Shown piece by piece: positions 23,648 through 35,574 of a stretch of 64,000 nucleotides of DNA. How positions within the stretch are numbered: the first letter of the stretch is position 1; each line of letters opens with the position of its first letter. The stretch is taken from assembly GCA_958298945.1 (NCBI GenBank), contig OY282606.1, positions 57,797,920 to 57,861,919 on the forward strand. Direction: 5' to 3'. Below the pieces are notes generated by a model. The model ran no database searches. It was not told the origin of the DNA and worked only from the letters and a program-made list of their open reading frames with translations. A program made the translations under genes and the position numbers. Source of the DNA: Atherix ibis (taxonomy: Eukaryota > Arthropoda > Insecta > Diptera > Athericidae).

Positions 23648-24558
23648 TTGGGTATAAGGGAAAGTTCTGTCGTTTTTTTTCTAAAGAAAAAAGTATATTT
23701 TTGTTTCACTTTTTATTCAAAAATTAATCCAAAATATAATTTTCTTTATTAGTTACAATTGTAACTAATAACAGTTTTCTTTCAGTAACTCATAGTGGAC
23801 AATATCCTCCGATCCCACCAATAACACAAAATAATTTTCTTTTGATGTACGCCAGCTTTGAATGTGGTCGGTCGTGGCTTCCCTTTGTAAAAACATGTGC
23901 CCTTTTTCTTACCACATGTTTATAAACTATCTAAGCCGTCCAAAAACGGTTCGCTTTTGTGAGGAGCAAGATTTGAAGAACATATTGAAAATCGACCCAT
24001 TAAATTGTTTTCGCTTAATTCGTGTGGCACCCAAATAGAGAATTTGGACACAAAACCAAGCCTTTTAATATGCTTTAAAGCAGTAGTCTGATGAATTCCA
24101 AGCTTAAAGGCCACTTCTGTAGAATTTAACGTGGGATTTGTCCTGATCATACTGCGTAGCACTTCGTCATTGACATCTGATGGTCTTCCTGATCTGGGTT
24201 CATCTTTCAATGAAAAATCACCCGAACGAAATTTCGCAAACCATCTCTGGCATGTTCGAGCTGTTACTGCGTCTTCTCCGAACACGCCACACAGGTTTTT
24301 TTTGCCTCCATCACGTTGTTCCCATTTTTGGAACTCATACAACATATAATGTCTTAAGTGCACTTTTTCTTCACACCAGTTGACTGTTTTGCAAATTTAA
24401 AAAAACTGACAAAATACGAGAAAATGTGTATATACCATCAATCATACAGTAATCCAACGGTTTAAATCGATTTCAGTCGAATTAGCATTCTCGCTAAGAC
24501 TCGACAACGCTTACAAGTGCAAGTGTTCAAAAACGACAAAACTTTCCCTTACACCCAA
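23648..24558 (-). mobile_element. Internally deleted mariner nested in the DD41D copy
   Basis: The element is 911 bp. The left end TTGGGTATAAGGGAAAGTT and the inverted right end (TTGGGTGTAAGGGAAAGTT) are near-identical, with TA at 23646-23647 and 24559-24560. Removing it rejoins the DD41D reading around GVxYRATVTNF. Only the N-terminal half of the transposase remains. The ends are well conserved, so it could be moved by a related transposase. Confidence 0.9.
23920..24363 (-). pseudogene. Truncated mariner transposase (N-terminal DNA-binding half)
   Basis: A 147-residue frame with the paired HTH region. LRHYMLYEFQKW and TCQRWFAKFRSGDFSLKDE are followed by PRSGRPSDVNDEVLRSMI, then LGIHQTTALKHIKRLGFVSK and WVPHELSENN. 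All three catalytic motifs are absent. The wording is closest, from memory, to mellifera/cecropia-type mariners, but this is not firm. Without the core it cannot transpose, yet it could encode an ITR-binding fragment if expressed. Confidence 0.8.
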
Positions 24559-24986
24559 TAGTATACTACAGAGCCACGGTCACCAATTTTCTATAACCTA
24601 TTTTTGATGACATGGACGTAGTACCAAACTGCCCAAGAAACAATTGATTTATTGGAAATCAAATGCAATGGACATCTAACTTCGCGAAGATACAATAGCA
24701 ATTGACCACTAAGATCATGTTATTCAACGCTGTTGGACTTATTATTGTAGGACTGTGTGAAAGATAAGATTTAGAAGAATTGTCCACACATAATTCAAGA
24801 GCTACAAATCAATATCACCCGCGTAATCTGTAAAATACAAAACAGCAAAAATGTGATCGAACTTTGTAAAAAAAGATCGATATCTGTAAACGTAATCATG
24901 CTAGACATTTGCTGGTTATTGTTTTTATTTATAAATGGTAAAGTCTCTATAATATATTTCAATAAATAATGACGGTATTTTAATAC

Positions 24987-25123
24987 AAAATTTAAAAAAA
25001 AATGCCTATTGGCAGACCCTGAATAAATTTCTAAAGAAAATTTTAGAAATTAAAAATTTAAATATTTAAAATTTAAAAAAAAATGCCTATTGGCAGACCC
25101 TGAATAAATTTCTAAAGAAAATT
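24987..25123. repeat. 56-bp direct repeat at the DD41D element end
   Basis: Two identical 56-bp units (24987-25042 and 25068-25123), each with tgcctattggcagaccctg, are separated by 25 bp of AT sequence. The first spans the right terminus of the DD41D copy and 22 bp beyond, so element end and flank were duplicated together after insertion. Confidence 0.9.
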
Positions 25124-25602
25124 ATTCATTTCTTGAGTACTTATATGCATCAGCAAAACATAAAACTCAATTAAAGAATTTATTTAATACTTTAATATTT
25201 TCCGTATTTTATAATAAATATCAACCAAATACAGATAGAGACATTCTTGGAGATTTACTTATACTACTACCTGGTTTTGTACTTTCAAAAAGGAAATGCA
25301 TAAATTGTAGTTTCTTTAATGACATGTTCGGAAGTTCAGCTATGGTAAACTAGTTCTGCAGATTAAAAGGAGTTTTCATCACATATGGATAAAAGTATAA
25401 GAGTAGAAGGAATTTAAATGGAAGGAAGTGTCTTTGGGCTTACAATTATTTCCTTCCGATCAACTTTACAAGAAATTTAAAGCAAAGAAAAAATCCGAAT
25501 AGTTATTGAAACACGATTTACAAGATTCACTGGTTTGCAGAACAGGTGAGAAAAACAATCAAACGACGAATGAACTCTTATTGAGAGTTTTTTTGAGAAA
25601 GT

Positions 25603-25640
25603 TATATAAAATAGATACAGCACCTGTTTACTGTTTAGTC
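25603..25640 (+). promoter_or_regulatory. Candidate core promoter of the secreted-protein gene
   Basis: A TATA box TATATAAA at 25603-25610 lies about 30 bp upstream of an initiator-like TTAGTC at 25635-25640. A locally GC-richer stretch (about 25660-25690) and the coding start at 25821 follow, which would give a 5' UTR of about 184 nt. The spacing fits an arthropod TATA-Inr promoter. This is inference from motif and position only. Confidence 0.45.
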
Positions 25641-25820
25641 TTGGCGTAGATTCAATCGAGATCGCGCGAGCTCTACGCTTCCACTCTCGTTGTCTAACTT
25701 GAATTATTCAATATTTCGACAAATAGATTAAAAAGTACTTGATTTTCTGCAATAGTATAAATAGAGATAAATAGTTACAGTGTTATTTTGTGAGATAATA
25801 TAACTTTTTCTTCTTAAACA

Positions 25821-25835
25821 ATGGGAGTCCTTACG
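25821..25835 (+). CDS. Proposed 15-nt first coding exon of the secreted-protein gene
   Basis: ATG GGA GTC CTT ACG is followed directly by the strong donor gtaagt. The start context aaacaATGg is favourable for insects. The five residues MGVLT join in phase 0 to KKLILLVLIQIASC from the exon at 48286, completing a textbook signal peptide (short start, basic KK, hydrophobic core). That exon has a clean acceptor but no ATG of its own in a suitable place. The intervening intron would be 22,450 bp. RNA evidence would settle the join; another exon inside the intron cannot be excluded. Confidence 0.55.
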
Positions 25836-28452
25836 GTAAGTAAAATTACAATTTAATTTTTGTGAAATATATTATTCAATAAAGTATGAATTGTTAATGT
25901 AACCGTTAAAGCAATATGAATTATTGATTTCAAAATTTTCATAAGGAAGCCTATTTTAATTGGTTTTAGATAACATCAAACTATGTGATTGAATAGATTT
26001 TTTTCAACAGAAGTTAGTTATTGTTGAACAGAATCGATTAAGATAATAATATATTGATGTGATTTTTATATTATAGATAGCATAGATTAATAAAAGTGAG
26101 TACATAAACTATTTTCCATAAAATAAATTTAGAAAATTCATCAATAGAATAAAGTGTCTAAAAAAGTTACTGAAGTTGATTTAAAATATTTTGTTTATTT
26201 TTTGTATTTGATTAATTTTATATTAATATTAACTAGTTTAATTGTAACTTTTGGATAGATTTTAAAATTAGTCCTGATTTTCTATTGAAACTACAAAATA
26301 TTTATTTTAGAGATAAGATAAATTTTTCACAAAAAATACTTGTTAAGTTATATTAAATAAATTGATTAAGTTAAAGCCATATTGTAGAATATATTATTCA
26401 CTTTGTCACGCAAAGCTAATTTGCAACATTAAAAATGTAAGAACAACTCAAATAGCAAATAAATATTTTTGGTAAGAGGTCCAAATTATTTTTTTTGATA
26501 TAATTATTTAAATAAATTTATAAAAATATTGACGGTTTATTAAAGATCTGCTCACCTATCTTTAGACGAAAACGACTCAAGATACTGTTCAATTCAGTTT
26601 TGTTACTAAATAGAAAAGTTTCATTTATAATTGAATGGGAAATATTTTCTCCTATATCTATTTAATTTTTTATAGATTTTCCAACTTCGAACTTTATAAT
26701 TTGTATATTCTAACAATAGATTTCCTTTCAAAATAATGTAAGCACTTTTACTACCCCCTAATAAAGAATTTAAATTTTGCACTATGCTGCGTATAAGTGA
26801 CATAGAGACTTCTAAGGCTGATACTATTGGAAATCAAACAAAATATTTATATATGTACATCTCTATAGTTTATATATTTATATTAAAAACATAATTTAAC
26901 TATACTTCGCGATATTATTGTTTATTTGTTATAAATTGGTATAAAAATATAAATACAATAGTTCAAATTTTTTTTATATTTAATACGTTATTTTTTTAAT
27001 AGTTAATTTTAATTATTTTTTATAGTTAATTTTTCAAAGCATTTATTCCATTTTTTTATGCATTCAGTATTAAATATAATAAGAAATTTTTTAATGTATT
27101 TGGGTTGTGCTTAATTTGGAACATTTTCAATAAAATTTCGAAACATATTTTTAAATTGTATATAAATAAAATACTAAAAGAAAAATGAATTTTTTTTATA
27201 TATTTTATTACATTCTATTATACAAATATCAATTATTAAATACAGCAATGATTTTTAGAATAAATATCTAGAACAGTTTGGAAAAAAAATCTTTTTACAA
27301 AATAGATAACATGAAAACACAAATGTTTGTATGCGTGTAGCATATTTAAAACCACATACACATATATATACTGTATAAGTTAGAATCTTCAATACAAATT
27401 CAAAGTATAATTGAAAAAATGAATTATTTCTTCTGAGTTATTTTATGCTGGAATAACGGTAATACATTTTGCTGTAGTTTCTTTCACTATTATTACAATA
27501 ATAATCTATACTAAAAAAACAACATGAATACTCGTAGATATTCCAGTTTCTAACGTGGCTTAGAATTTTTTTAACTGTTTGGAATAATATATTCTTTTAC
27601 GATACTATCTCTACTTTGATACTCGCTATAGTACAGTCGATTTTCTTTATTAGCATTCAACATTGAAAGCTAGAGAGTGCCAAATATATTTGAATATGCA
27701 GCTTTCTATGGTATGAGACAATGACTTTGAACTTGCACAAAGGTACCATCAATGATTATAAGAAAAATTTAGAAATTAACTTGAAGCAATATATCATTCC
27801 TTTCAATACAGAGAATTCAAATTTTTATACTAAATAATATCGATAATTTATGCAAATTTCATTAGAGAAGACTGGATTTTTATTAGCTTAAAATCATATA
27901 ATGACATCTAACTTTTTCCCATTATTAAATCTAATACTGCTAATGAAAGGTGAAATTTGAATGATCTTTACCTATGCACATTAACGGTATAGTAAAAGGT
28001 TTTTGAACTTATACATTTGTGCTGTTACTTTCTTAATCAAATGTTAACATATGTGTACGTGTACACGAGATTTTCACTGGGCTGCTTAATAGAATTTCGT
28101 AAACATAATTAAAGTAAGAAATAAGTTTTGATTTGTGATCATTAATTGATTCAATCAGAAAAATTAAATTTGAAGAGACGAAAACAATAAAAAGTAATAA
28201 TAGTGTTGGATTATAATAATAAAAAATTATTTAACTTTGAGGGAATTTTCTTTGAATAAGTTTCAAATAAACTTATTTCTAGACAAAAAGCCTTAGAGTT
28301 TTTTCCCCCTAAATTAATTGGTTATAATTAAAGATAAAATAAAAAAAAGAAGAAATCAGTTCTTTTCATTTATTTGATTTTTTTGCAATAAGATATTTAA
28401 TAAGGTAAATAAAAAGAGATATTCAGGCAGGAAAACAATTGAAAATTATATA
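25836..28452 (+). other. Start of the giant intron, AT-rich
   Basis: No recognisable mobile element or gene; A/T-dominated sequence with scattered short frames lacking motifs. Confidence 0.45.
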
Positions 28453-29440
28453 TTGGGTTGTTCGGAAATTTTTTTCTTACAATATAAAAATGAGAGACGA
28501 TTTTCTTATAGTGAATTAATATTTTATTCAATTAAATATTATCCAGTCTGATCCAATACCCCTTGCCATCTTTCTGGCACAAACTTTTGTTCTTTGCTGG
28601 CAAAAAACTGATCCAAGTGATTTTTGACATTCTCATTTGAATTAACCGTTTTACGGTCTAAAAAATTTTGTAGAGTCCGGAACAAATGATAATCGGAAAG
28701 TGCTAGGTCTGGAGAGTATGGCGGTTGTAGCAATATATCCCATCCAACCTCTAAAAGATTTTGCCGAGTGGTCAAACTTGTATGTGGTTTCGCATTATCC
28801 TGTTAGAGTACTATACCTTTCCTATTGTCAAATTCTGGCCTTTTTTCTTTAAGTGAATCATTCAATTTGTCCAACTGATGACAGTACACTTCAGAATTGA
28901 TCGTTGTGTTGCTCGGTAGAAACGATTCCTTTAAAATAAGCGATTCCTTTGAAACAGATAGCATAACCTTTTGTTAATGAATATTGGCTTTCGAAGTGCT
29001 TTGAGCCGGTTCATCTTTTCTATTCCAGGATCTTTTGCGCTTAACATTGTTGTAGATAACCCATTTTTCGTCCCCAGTGATGATATGCTTAAAAAATGGA
29101 AAATTTTCTTGGCGTTTGAGAAGCAAAGCGACGGCACAACATTTTTTTCCGTAATAAGATGAGGAACTCTTATGACGAGCTTTGAGATTAAGCCAAGCCA
29201 TTTCAAATGATCATGAACGGCCGTATTCGATAAATTTAATCTCTCAGCGATCTCACTAGTTGTTATTCGCCTGTTTTCATCAATTAATGCCTTTATTACG
29301 AGTATATCTTCATCAGCTTCAACTGGCCTTCCAGAACGTGGTGCATCTTCGAGATCAAAATTGCCGGATTAAAATTTTGCAAACCAGTTTTGGCACTGGC
29401 GCTCACTTGGAATTTTGCAAACCAGTTTTGGCACATAGAA
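28453..29440 (-). mobile_element. Mariner, TTGGGTTGTTCGG family (copy 2), 5'-truncated
   Basis: The left end TTGGGTTGTTCGGAAA follows TA at 28451-28452. The minus strand carries SPDLALSDYHLF (28539-28775), TGDEKWVIYNN (28974-29201) and WLGLISKLVI (28931-29206). Unlike the 12.2 kb copy it lacks the C-terminal duplication, but the N-terminus and the other ITR are gone. The broken edge has a tandem copy of a 24-bp word beginning aattttgcaaaccag (29373 and 29410). Confidence 0.8.
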
Positions 29441-30044
29441 GGCTAAAAATAATGAGGCAAGGTATGCGCTAAGAATCGAAGCAGCTGAAATATTTTAGTT
29501 CAAACTTTTTGGAGCACTTAACTGAAATAAATAACCAAAATATCATAGTATATAATCCTGCAGTTTTTGTTTCCCTGGTATTAAAGCAACATCTCTCAAT
29601 ATTTTATCTATAAAGCTATCAATTTTATCAAAGATATAACTAAAATAAAAATATTCTGCATTAAATTCTTCCTTAGAAATTAAATATTTTTTTTTGTTAT
29701 TCTAGCAATTTATTCAACATTCAAACCTTTTATAGGCTTAAACTTTTAGGCAAAACTCAATCCTGACGACTCAAAATGTTGAAGCGTTATTTTTCTGAAT
29801 TCCTATATTTTTATAATATTAAATGCACCTACTACGCAGAGTTTTTATTTTCGGATGTATTTACTACAATTATTCATAATATTTAATATTTCAATGCAAA
29901 TTTTCATCGATGTAAATATATGTTTTTTTTTCATAAAAAACGTATTTTTTTAATTTCTACTCTTTTAATGAGCCTCCTTTTTATTTATTTTTGAAGGCTT
30001 AGTTCTTCATAATAATCCTAAGATTGACATCTAAAAACTATAAG
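29441..30044. other. Intronic AT-rich spacer
   Basis: Nothing recognisable. Confidence 0.45.
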
Positions 30045-30770
30045 CCCAATAAATATTATCTTTGTGTGTGATATACCATAAATTATTTATGATTAGACTC
30101 GCTCCAAAAATTCAATTAATTTTTGAGATTTTATATATTAATGTGGTTACCTTGAAAGTGATTCTCTTAGGCTGCAATGCATCGGCAGAGGCGTTGTTTC
30201 TATTCTTCGTAGCAGCTACGGAAGGTTTCAACTACAATGCGGTCCCTTCCTTGGTTACACTTCTTTGGAGGTTGTTGATAGTACAAGTGGTATTTTTTAT
30301 CTTGAGGAATTCAAAAAGTTACACGAACTTTTTTTGATAAAAACTTGTTGATGATGATGGCCGTGTGATAGGGGTCTTTGGCATGGTGGAGCATCCAAGT
30401 GTCTGCAATGGCTAATCTTACGTGAAGAACCTTTTTTGAGACTTTCAAGAACTTCTTCATACAAAATTTTGGAAGACAGTTTGTGCTAGAGATACAAAAC
30501 TCTTCACTTGTTCAACATTTGCATCAGTTTCTGACGTTGAAGGTCTTCCTGAGAAAGGTTAACTTTCCATTGCTTCTTCGCTCTCCAAAAATTATTTATG
30601 CCACCGAAAAAATTCAACGATGTGCTCTTGATAAGGAATATTCCCTATAGGCTCGTTGCAACTTTTCGTAAATCAAAGTGGTGAATTCATTGTTCCAATT
30701 TTTGTGACGCACTTGTTCCGATTTTTGTGACGAAAGAGGTTGAAACTTTTACTGCACGTCTAGAAGGGGG
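30045..30770 (-). mobile_element. Internally deleted mariner remnant (family W, copy 2)
   Basis: Minus-strand pieces: QRAYREYSL-like N-terminus (about 30630-30680), SETDANVEQVKSFVSLAQT (about 30470-30540), ADTWMLHHAKDPYHTAIIIN (about 30350-30410, degraded second catalytic region) and TINNLQRSVTKE (about 30230-30270). The first catalytic block is deleted, joining the N-terminal third to the core end. Confidence 0.6.
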
Positions 30771-32929
30771 ACTAACAAATAAGCTTTATGGTCTTAACAA
30801 TACCTGTCACATTACTTTTCTGTAATACCGCGTTAATGTATTGTTTACATACGAGAGAAATTGAGTTAAACAAGTGTCATTAATAGTCTAAATTGTGTAT
30901 ATTGACCTTAATTTTTCATTCAATTTTAAATTTATTTTAGAAAACGTAGTTATCGTATGATATATTCGCAACTGGATAATGTGATGTACACTAGTTAAAG
31001 ATAATTTAGAAATATGTAAAAATAAAACAAATGCTCATATTGTTTGCTATAATTTTGTCATTAAAATAAATTTTTCACATACCTTAAAATGCCAAAATAT
31101 TTTTAAAAAAAACTACCTCAAATAATTTACATAAGAAACTATGGTTATGGAAAAAATTTATACGGTTATTCGAAAAACTATTTTGTGCAAGTAAATTGTC
31201 ACAAAAATTCAATTTTTCTAAACGGTGTCATATTTAATGAAAGCTAAAGTGGAATATTTATGTTACTCTGCAAATCAAATATAATAGAAACGTTCATGTA
31301 ATACGTGTTCAATATGATCTTATAAAAGAAATAAAAAACAACATAATTGGAACATCGGTAAATATTTCACGCTATTACCACTGAATATAACAAACCGAAC
31401 GTGTAATTATCGCTTCATTTATTACTATTGTTTTTTATCTTTTTTTTAAAATTTACTTTTTTTAATTATTTGGTTACTCCAATAAAGCCAATCACTTTAG
31501 TTTCAACTATAAAAATAACATTCTATCGAAAAGTAGCTGTTCATTATGTAAAAATTCAAAAATTACTTGTATATTGAACCAAAATTGGAAATCATTCACT
31601 TACTACAATATTATAAGAGTTTCATTTTATGTACTTGGGAGTAAAATTATTTTTTAAACATGCTGCATTTAATGAACAAAGAAATTATTTTCGATATTTT
31701 TGATAATTATCAAATAATTTGTATCTCAAATTAATTAGTTATTTTTTCTGTAACCTAAATAATAGATGGAATGGTTTTAAAAAAGAAACATTCAAGGCCT
31801 TAACAGTCATGCAAGAGTTAAGCTTGGCCAAGAATTGAGTTTTTATTCTCATAAAACTTGCGTTATTTATTATTTTTATACTTTATTATTTAATGAAATT
31901 TTCCTATGATTACGAAAAAAATGTAATAAACATTCAAATATTATGGCATTTTTTAAAACGAATTCGATTAAAATTTATTGTATTGATTGCATGCTGCAAA
32001 TAAGAATATATTGGTAAGAATGTATAAGGTTTCCCGCTGTAGTTAACTTATTTCATTTGGTTGTAGTACTAAAAACTATATGAACTTTAGAGTAAAATGT
32101 CACAAATTGTCTATAATTGAAAAATATTATTCGTTAGTAAAATTTTTTTTTTTCAATTAATTAATAATAATTAAATTATTTAAAAGAAAAGTCAAAACTC
32201 TTACGACTATTTTATGAATATAGAGTGGTCAGGAAATATCGAACAGCTTTTTGATTGATACTACGGATTTCGAAATACTGTCAATTTACTGAGCTTTGCT
32301 TTATATGTCAATTTCTTATTTTTAATGTTCCATAATATTTAACGGGTAAAAAAAACTAAAATTTGTTAAGTTCCGCAAAAAGACAGCAACAGAGCATATT
32401 TCAGTCAATCTAGATTGTGGAGCTCTAAATCATAAGATAGACATTTTTTCTATACAAAACTTTATTTTAATATTTTCTACATATTCTTGTGGTTATTAGA
32501 AATCATAAAATTATGCTGTTGTATAGGTTTCGTACAAAAGATTTTCTAAGATTAGATGGTAAAATGTAATTTGAATTCCTGAACTGAGAGGTATTTATGC
32601 AAGTATTGAGTCTTGGAAACTGTTTAATTCAGTAAGCGTAGACGGACAATACATAGTCAACATTTTTCTTTATCTAAAATTTTTTTCAAATATTACTGAA
32701 TATTCTTATTCTATAAATAACCTGAAAAAAGTATTTATCTATTGTATTTTAACAAAAGAATAATAATGCGTGATAAAATCATTTTAAGCTTTTTTAAGCT
32801 TTTAAAGTTTTCTTTTAATAACGTTTAAATGAAATACAGTTTTATAATTTTTATTTTATTGGTTGATTATATGGTTTTTAGCATTAACATATGTATAAAA
32901 TATAAAGTCGATTAAATGTCCTTTTCTGG
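30771..32929. other. Intronic AT-rich spacer
   Basis: No element or gene identified in over 2 kb of A/T-dominated sequence. Confidence 0.45.
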
Positions 32930-33430
32930 TCGAGCTATTTTAAGCACATTTTTCATAAATTTTCGCAGGCTTCTGGTGTTATTGCAGCAATTTCGTTTTA
33001 AATGTTATCCTTAAGCATCGAGGTTATGGTTGGCTTGTTAGTGTGCACCTTTTCCTTCAAGTACCCCTATTCAAAGACATCGGGAGTATTAAAATCAAGG
33101 GATCATGAGGACCAGTCAATATCACCACTTTTTGACATTATTCCGCCAGGAAAAAGTTCTTCTTAAATTTGATAGTAGCACGAGCTGTGTATGATGTGGC
33201 ACCGTTTTGTTGGAACCACATATTCTGTAAGCCTAATTGATTCAATTCTGATAGAAGAAAGTTTTTCGACATGTCCTGATAGCGGTCACCAATAACTGTT
33301 ACGGCATTGCCAGATCAATTCTGTTTATTAACAAAGCCAACCAAGTCGAGGTGAGCTTCGCCGCTTATAATGATTCTATGCCAAAAATGGTGGTTGTCTA
33401 TACCGGGCTGTAAAACTAAAGCACTGCAGT
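32930..33430 (-). mobile_element. DD41D-type transposase remnant, 3' half
   Basis: The minus strand reads HHFWHRIIISGEAHLDLVGF (first catalytic region, degraded), VTVIGDRYQDMSKNFLL, then LQNMWFQQNGATSYTARATI, in which the second catalytic Asp is Asn. Pieces of the DPL..L..SLNRGT and ITFKTKLL tail follow. Stops are frequent and both ends are lost. Confidence 0.6.
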
Positions 33431-34734
33431 CTTAAGTGGCATTAAATACTCCATAATAAATTATTATTGATTATTGTCTACAATTGTTAAATGCCAATAG
33501 ACAAATAATATTTAAACTAAAATGGCGGCCAAACAAAATCGATATGGAACATAAAAAGCTACCTATATTTAATCAGAGAAAAAATACAACTTTTTTTATT
33601 TACTATATTGATTGGGGTACGCAGTTTACTTAAAATATATTCTATATTTGAGATAGTAATCTCTGCCAACTTTAAGAGGCTCCAAAATATCCACTGCAGC
33701 AATTGTTTTCCTTTGAAGTGTGCTAAAGAAAAAATATTTGTAAATTATTTTTTTGAAAAAATACGTCATTTAATACGCAGAATCTGTAATAAATGCATCT
33801 AACATACATAAAAGAATTAAAAATAGAAAATTATCCCCTTTATTTTTATGCTAAGTATCTAAACTTTAATTTTATGTTAAGGTCTAAAGTAATCACCTTT
33901 TCCAATTAGTCTGCTTTCTGTTACCTTTAATAGGAACTTACAGTTTAAAATGGTACAAACTTCAACCTTCAAGTTTTAATACCAATTCTCTCCATTCGCA
34001 ATGTCTTGAAAATTAATTATTTTTTAATAAACAATGATACTGCATTTTAAAAAACTATTTTTTGTTAACATATTAATAATGTAATATATTTTCCAACTTT
34101 GTCTACAAAATAAGTTTGATATTATTTTTGTTACAATATTATTGGACAAATATCAGTTTGGCCTTGATATTATTTGATCAAATCTTTTGATGTTTCCTCA
34201 TTTCTTCAATTATTTCTGTATCAATTGTCATCGATAAAAATTTGTTTAATTTAACATTTGAAAGGCGGAACAATTTAAATAAATCAAATGCACACGGGTA
34301 TATTTATTTTTTTATAGTACTTTTTTTTATTATCTAACAATAATACTTATGTAAATTTTGATTGTTAAATAAATCAAAAATTATTCACAAAAACTATTAC
34401 TATTAACAATAGTAAATATGATAAATTTATTTTTTATGTAAATTGAAACTTTGTAGTTTTGAAATATTCCGCGTAATAATATCAAATTAAAAAAATATTT
34501 GAACAATAAAAAAATACAAATAACTTAAAATAAATTATTAATAATTTAGTAAATGTAACTAATAAATAAAATTTAAAAGTTTTACTATTTTATTAGATTT
34601 GTGTATTGTAATATTATGTTCTTTTTAAAAACATCAACTTTTGATTACATTAAATTAAACCCTTGTGCTCTTATTACTTAAATTTTGATCTCTTTTTTAT
34701 ATTTCCTTACATTATATATACAATAAATTGACCG
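33431..34734. other. Intronic AT-rich spacer
   Basis: No supported feature. A 64-codon frame at 33608-33802 has no motif. Confidence 0.45.
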
Positions 34735-35570
34735 TTCTACCCTGTGGCAAGATGCATGATGCACCACGCCCCTGCAATCGATGAAAACTGTAAGCAAAAC
34801 CTTCACATTCGACCGAAGTTGGCGCGCTTTTATCGGTCTTGGCTCGTGCGGCAGCTTCCATTAGGTTGATTGGGCTTTGGTTTCCACGTCATAGCCACAA
34901 ACCCATGATTTGTCACCAGTTATGACCCTCTGGAGCAGGATCGTCGCGGACAAAGTCCCACAGCTCCTTAGCAATGTTAATGCGATGCTGTTTTTGGTCA
35001 AAATTGAGCAATTTTGGTACAAATTTCGCGGCGACGCATCTCACGTCCAAATCATTGGTAAAAATCGAATGGCACGACCTAATCAATATGTTTAAGTCCT
35101 CAGCAATTTCTCTAACGGTGATTCGACGATTGGCCAATACTATTTTCTTCACTTCATCAATGTTTTCGTCTGTTGTTGACGTGCTCGGGCGTCCGACAAG
35201 CTTTTCGTCGTTCACATCTTCTCGGCTCTCTGAGAAAATTTTATACCACCGATAAACGTTGCTTCGGTCCAAGGTAGCTTCACCATATCAACATTCGGAA
35301 TGCCACAATCAACATTCGGAATGCGTCCGCGCAATTAATTTTGTTTTTCACGCAAAATTTGATACAGATTCTTTGATCCATTTTTGGAATGGGCAAAAAT
35401 CGAAGATGAGCCAAAACACGTGCTATCAAAGCAGCTGTCACAAATTAACTGAACTTTCAAAATGGCCGAACTTGTTGGCATATGTGAGAGACCAACATAA
35501 CGACACAAAAAATCGAATATACGTAACCTGCGGAAATTCAAAATTCACGATACTTTTTGAACAGACCTCG
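34735..35570 (-). mobile_element. Mariner with CGAGGTCTGTTCAAAAAGT end, 3'-truncated
   Basis: The right end (reverse complement CGAGGTCTGTTCAAAAAGTA) abuts TA at 35571. Minus strand 34913-35272 encodes RSNVYRWYKIFSESREDV, GRPSTSTTDENIDEVKK and FVPKLLNFDQKQHRINIAKE. TGDKSWVCGYDVETKAQST follows near 34880-34930, with the catalytic DE reading DK, then PRPIKARQLRSNVKVLLTV. The sequence breaks off near 34735 before the second and third Asp. A local doubling of atcaacattcggaatgc lies at 35287-35320. Confidence 0.75.
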
Positions 35571-35574
35571 TATA

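Larger units (their letters stand above)
23046..25020 (+). mobile_element. DD41D-type element, most complete old copy, split by a mariner
   Basis: Plus-strand reading in order: ESRINIIQNYYVEMVDLWK and FVKFAIFLD (HTH region, about 23130-23230), SAENIASAIESVAEDQV (about 23305-23355), TISRILYKNLALKPYKVQF then FSEKIISNEAHFHNVNK (23382-23573, first catalytic region reading SNEAHF for SDEAHF) and, after the nested mariner, TTEPRSPIFY-like text and tttattggaaatcaaatgc. Stops throughout. The right end ggcagaccct at 25020 is followed by a duplication of that end. Confidence 0.7.
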
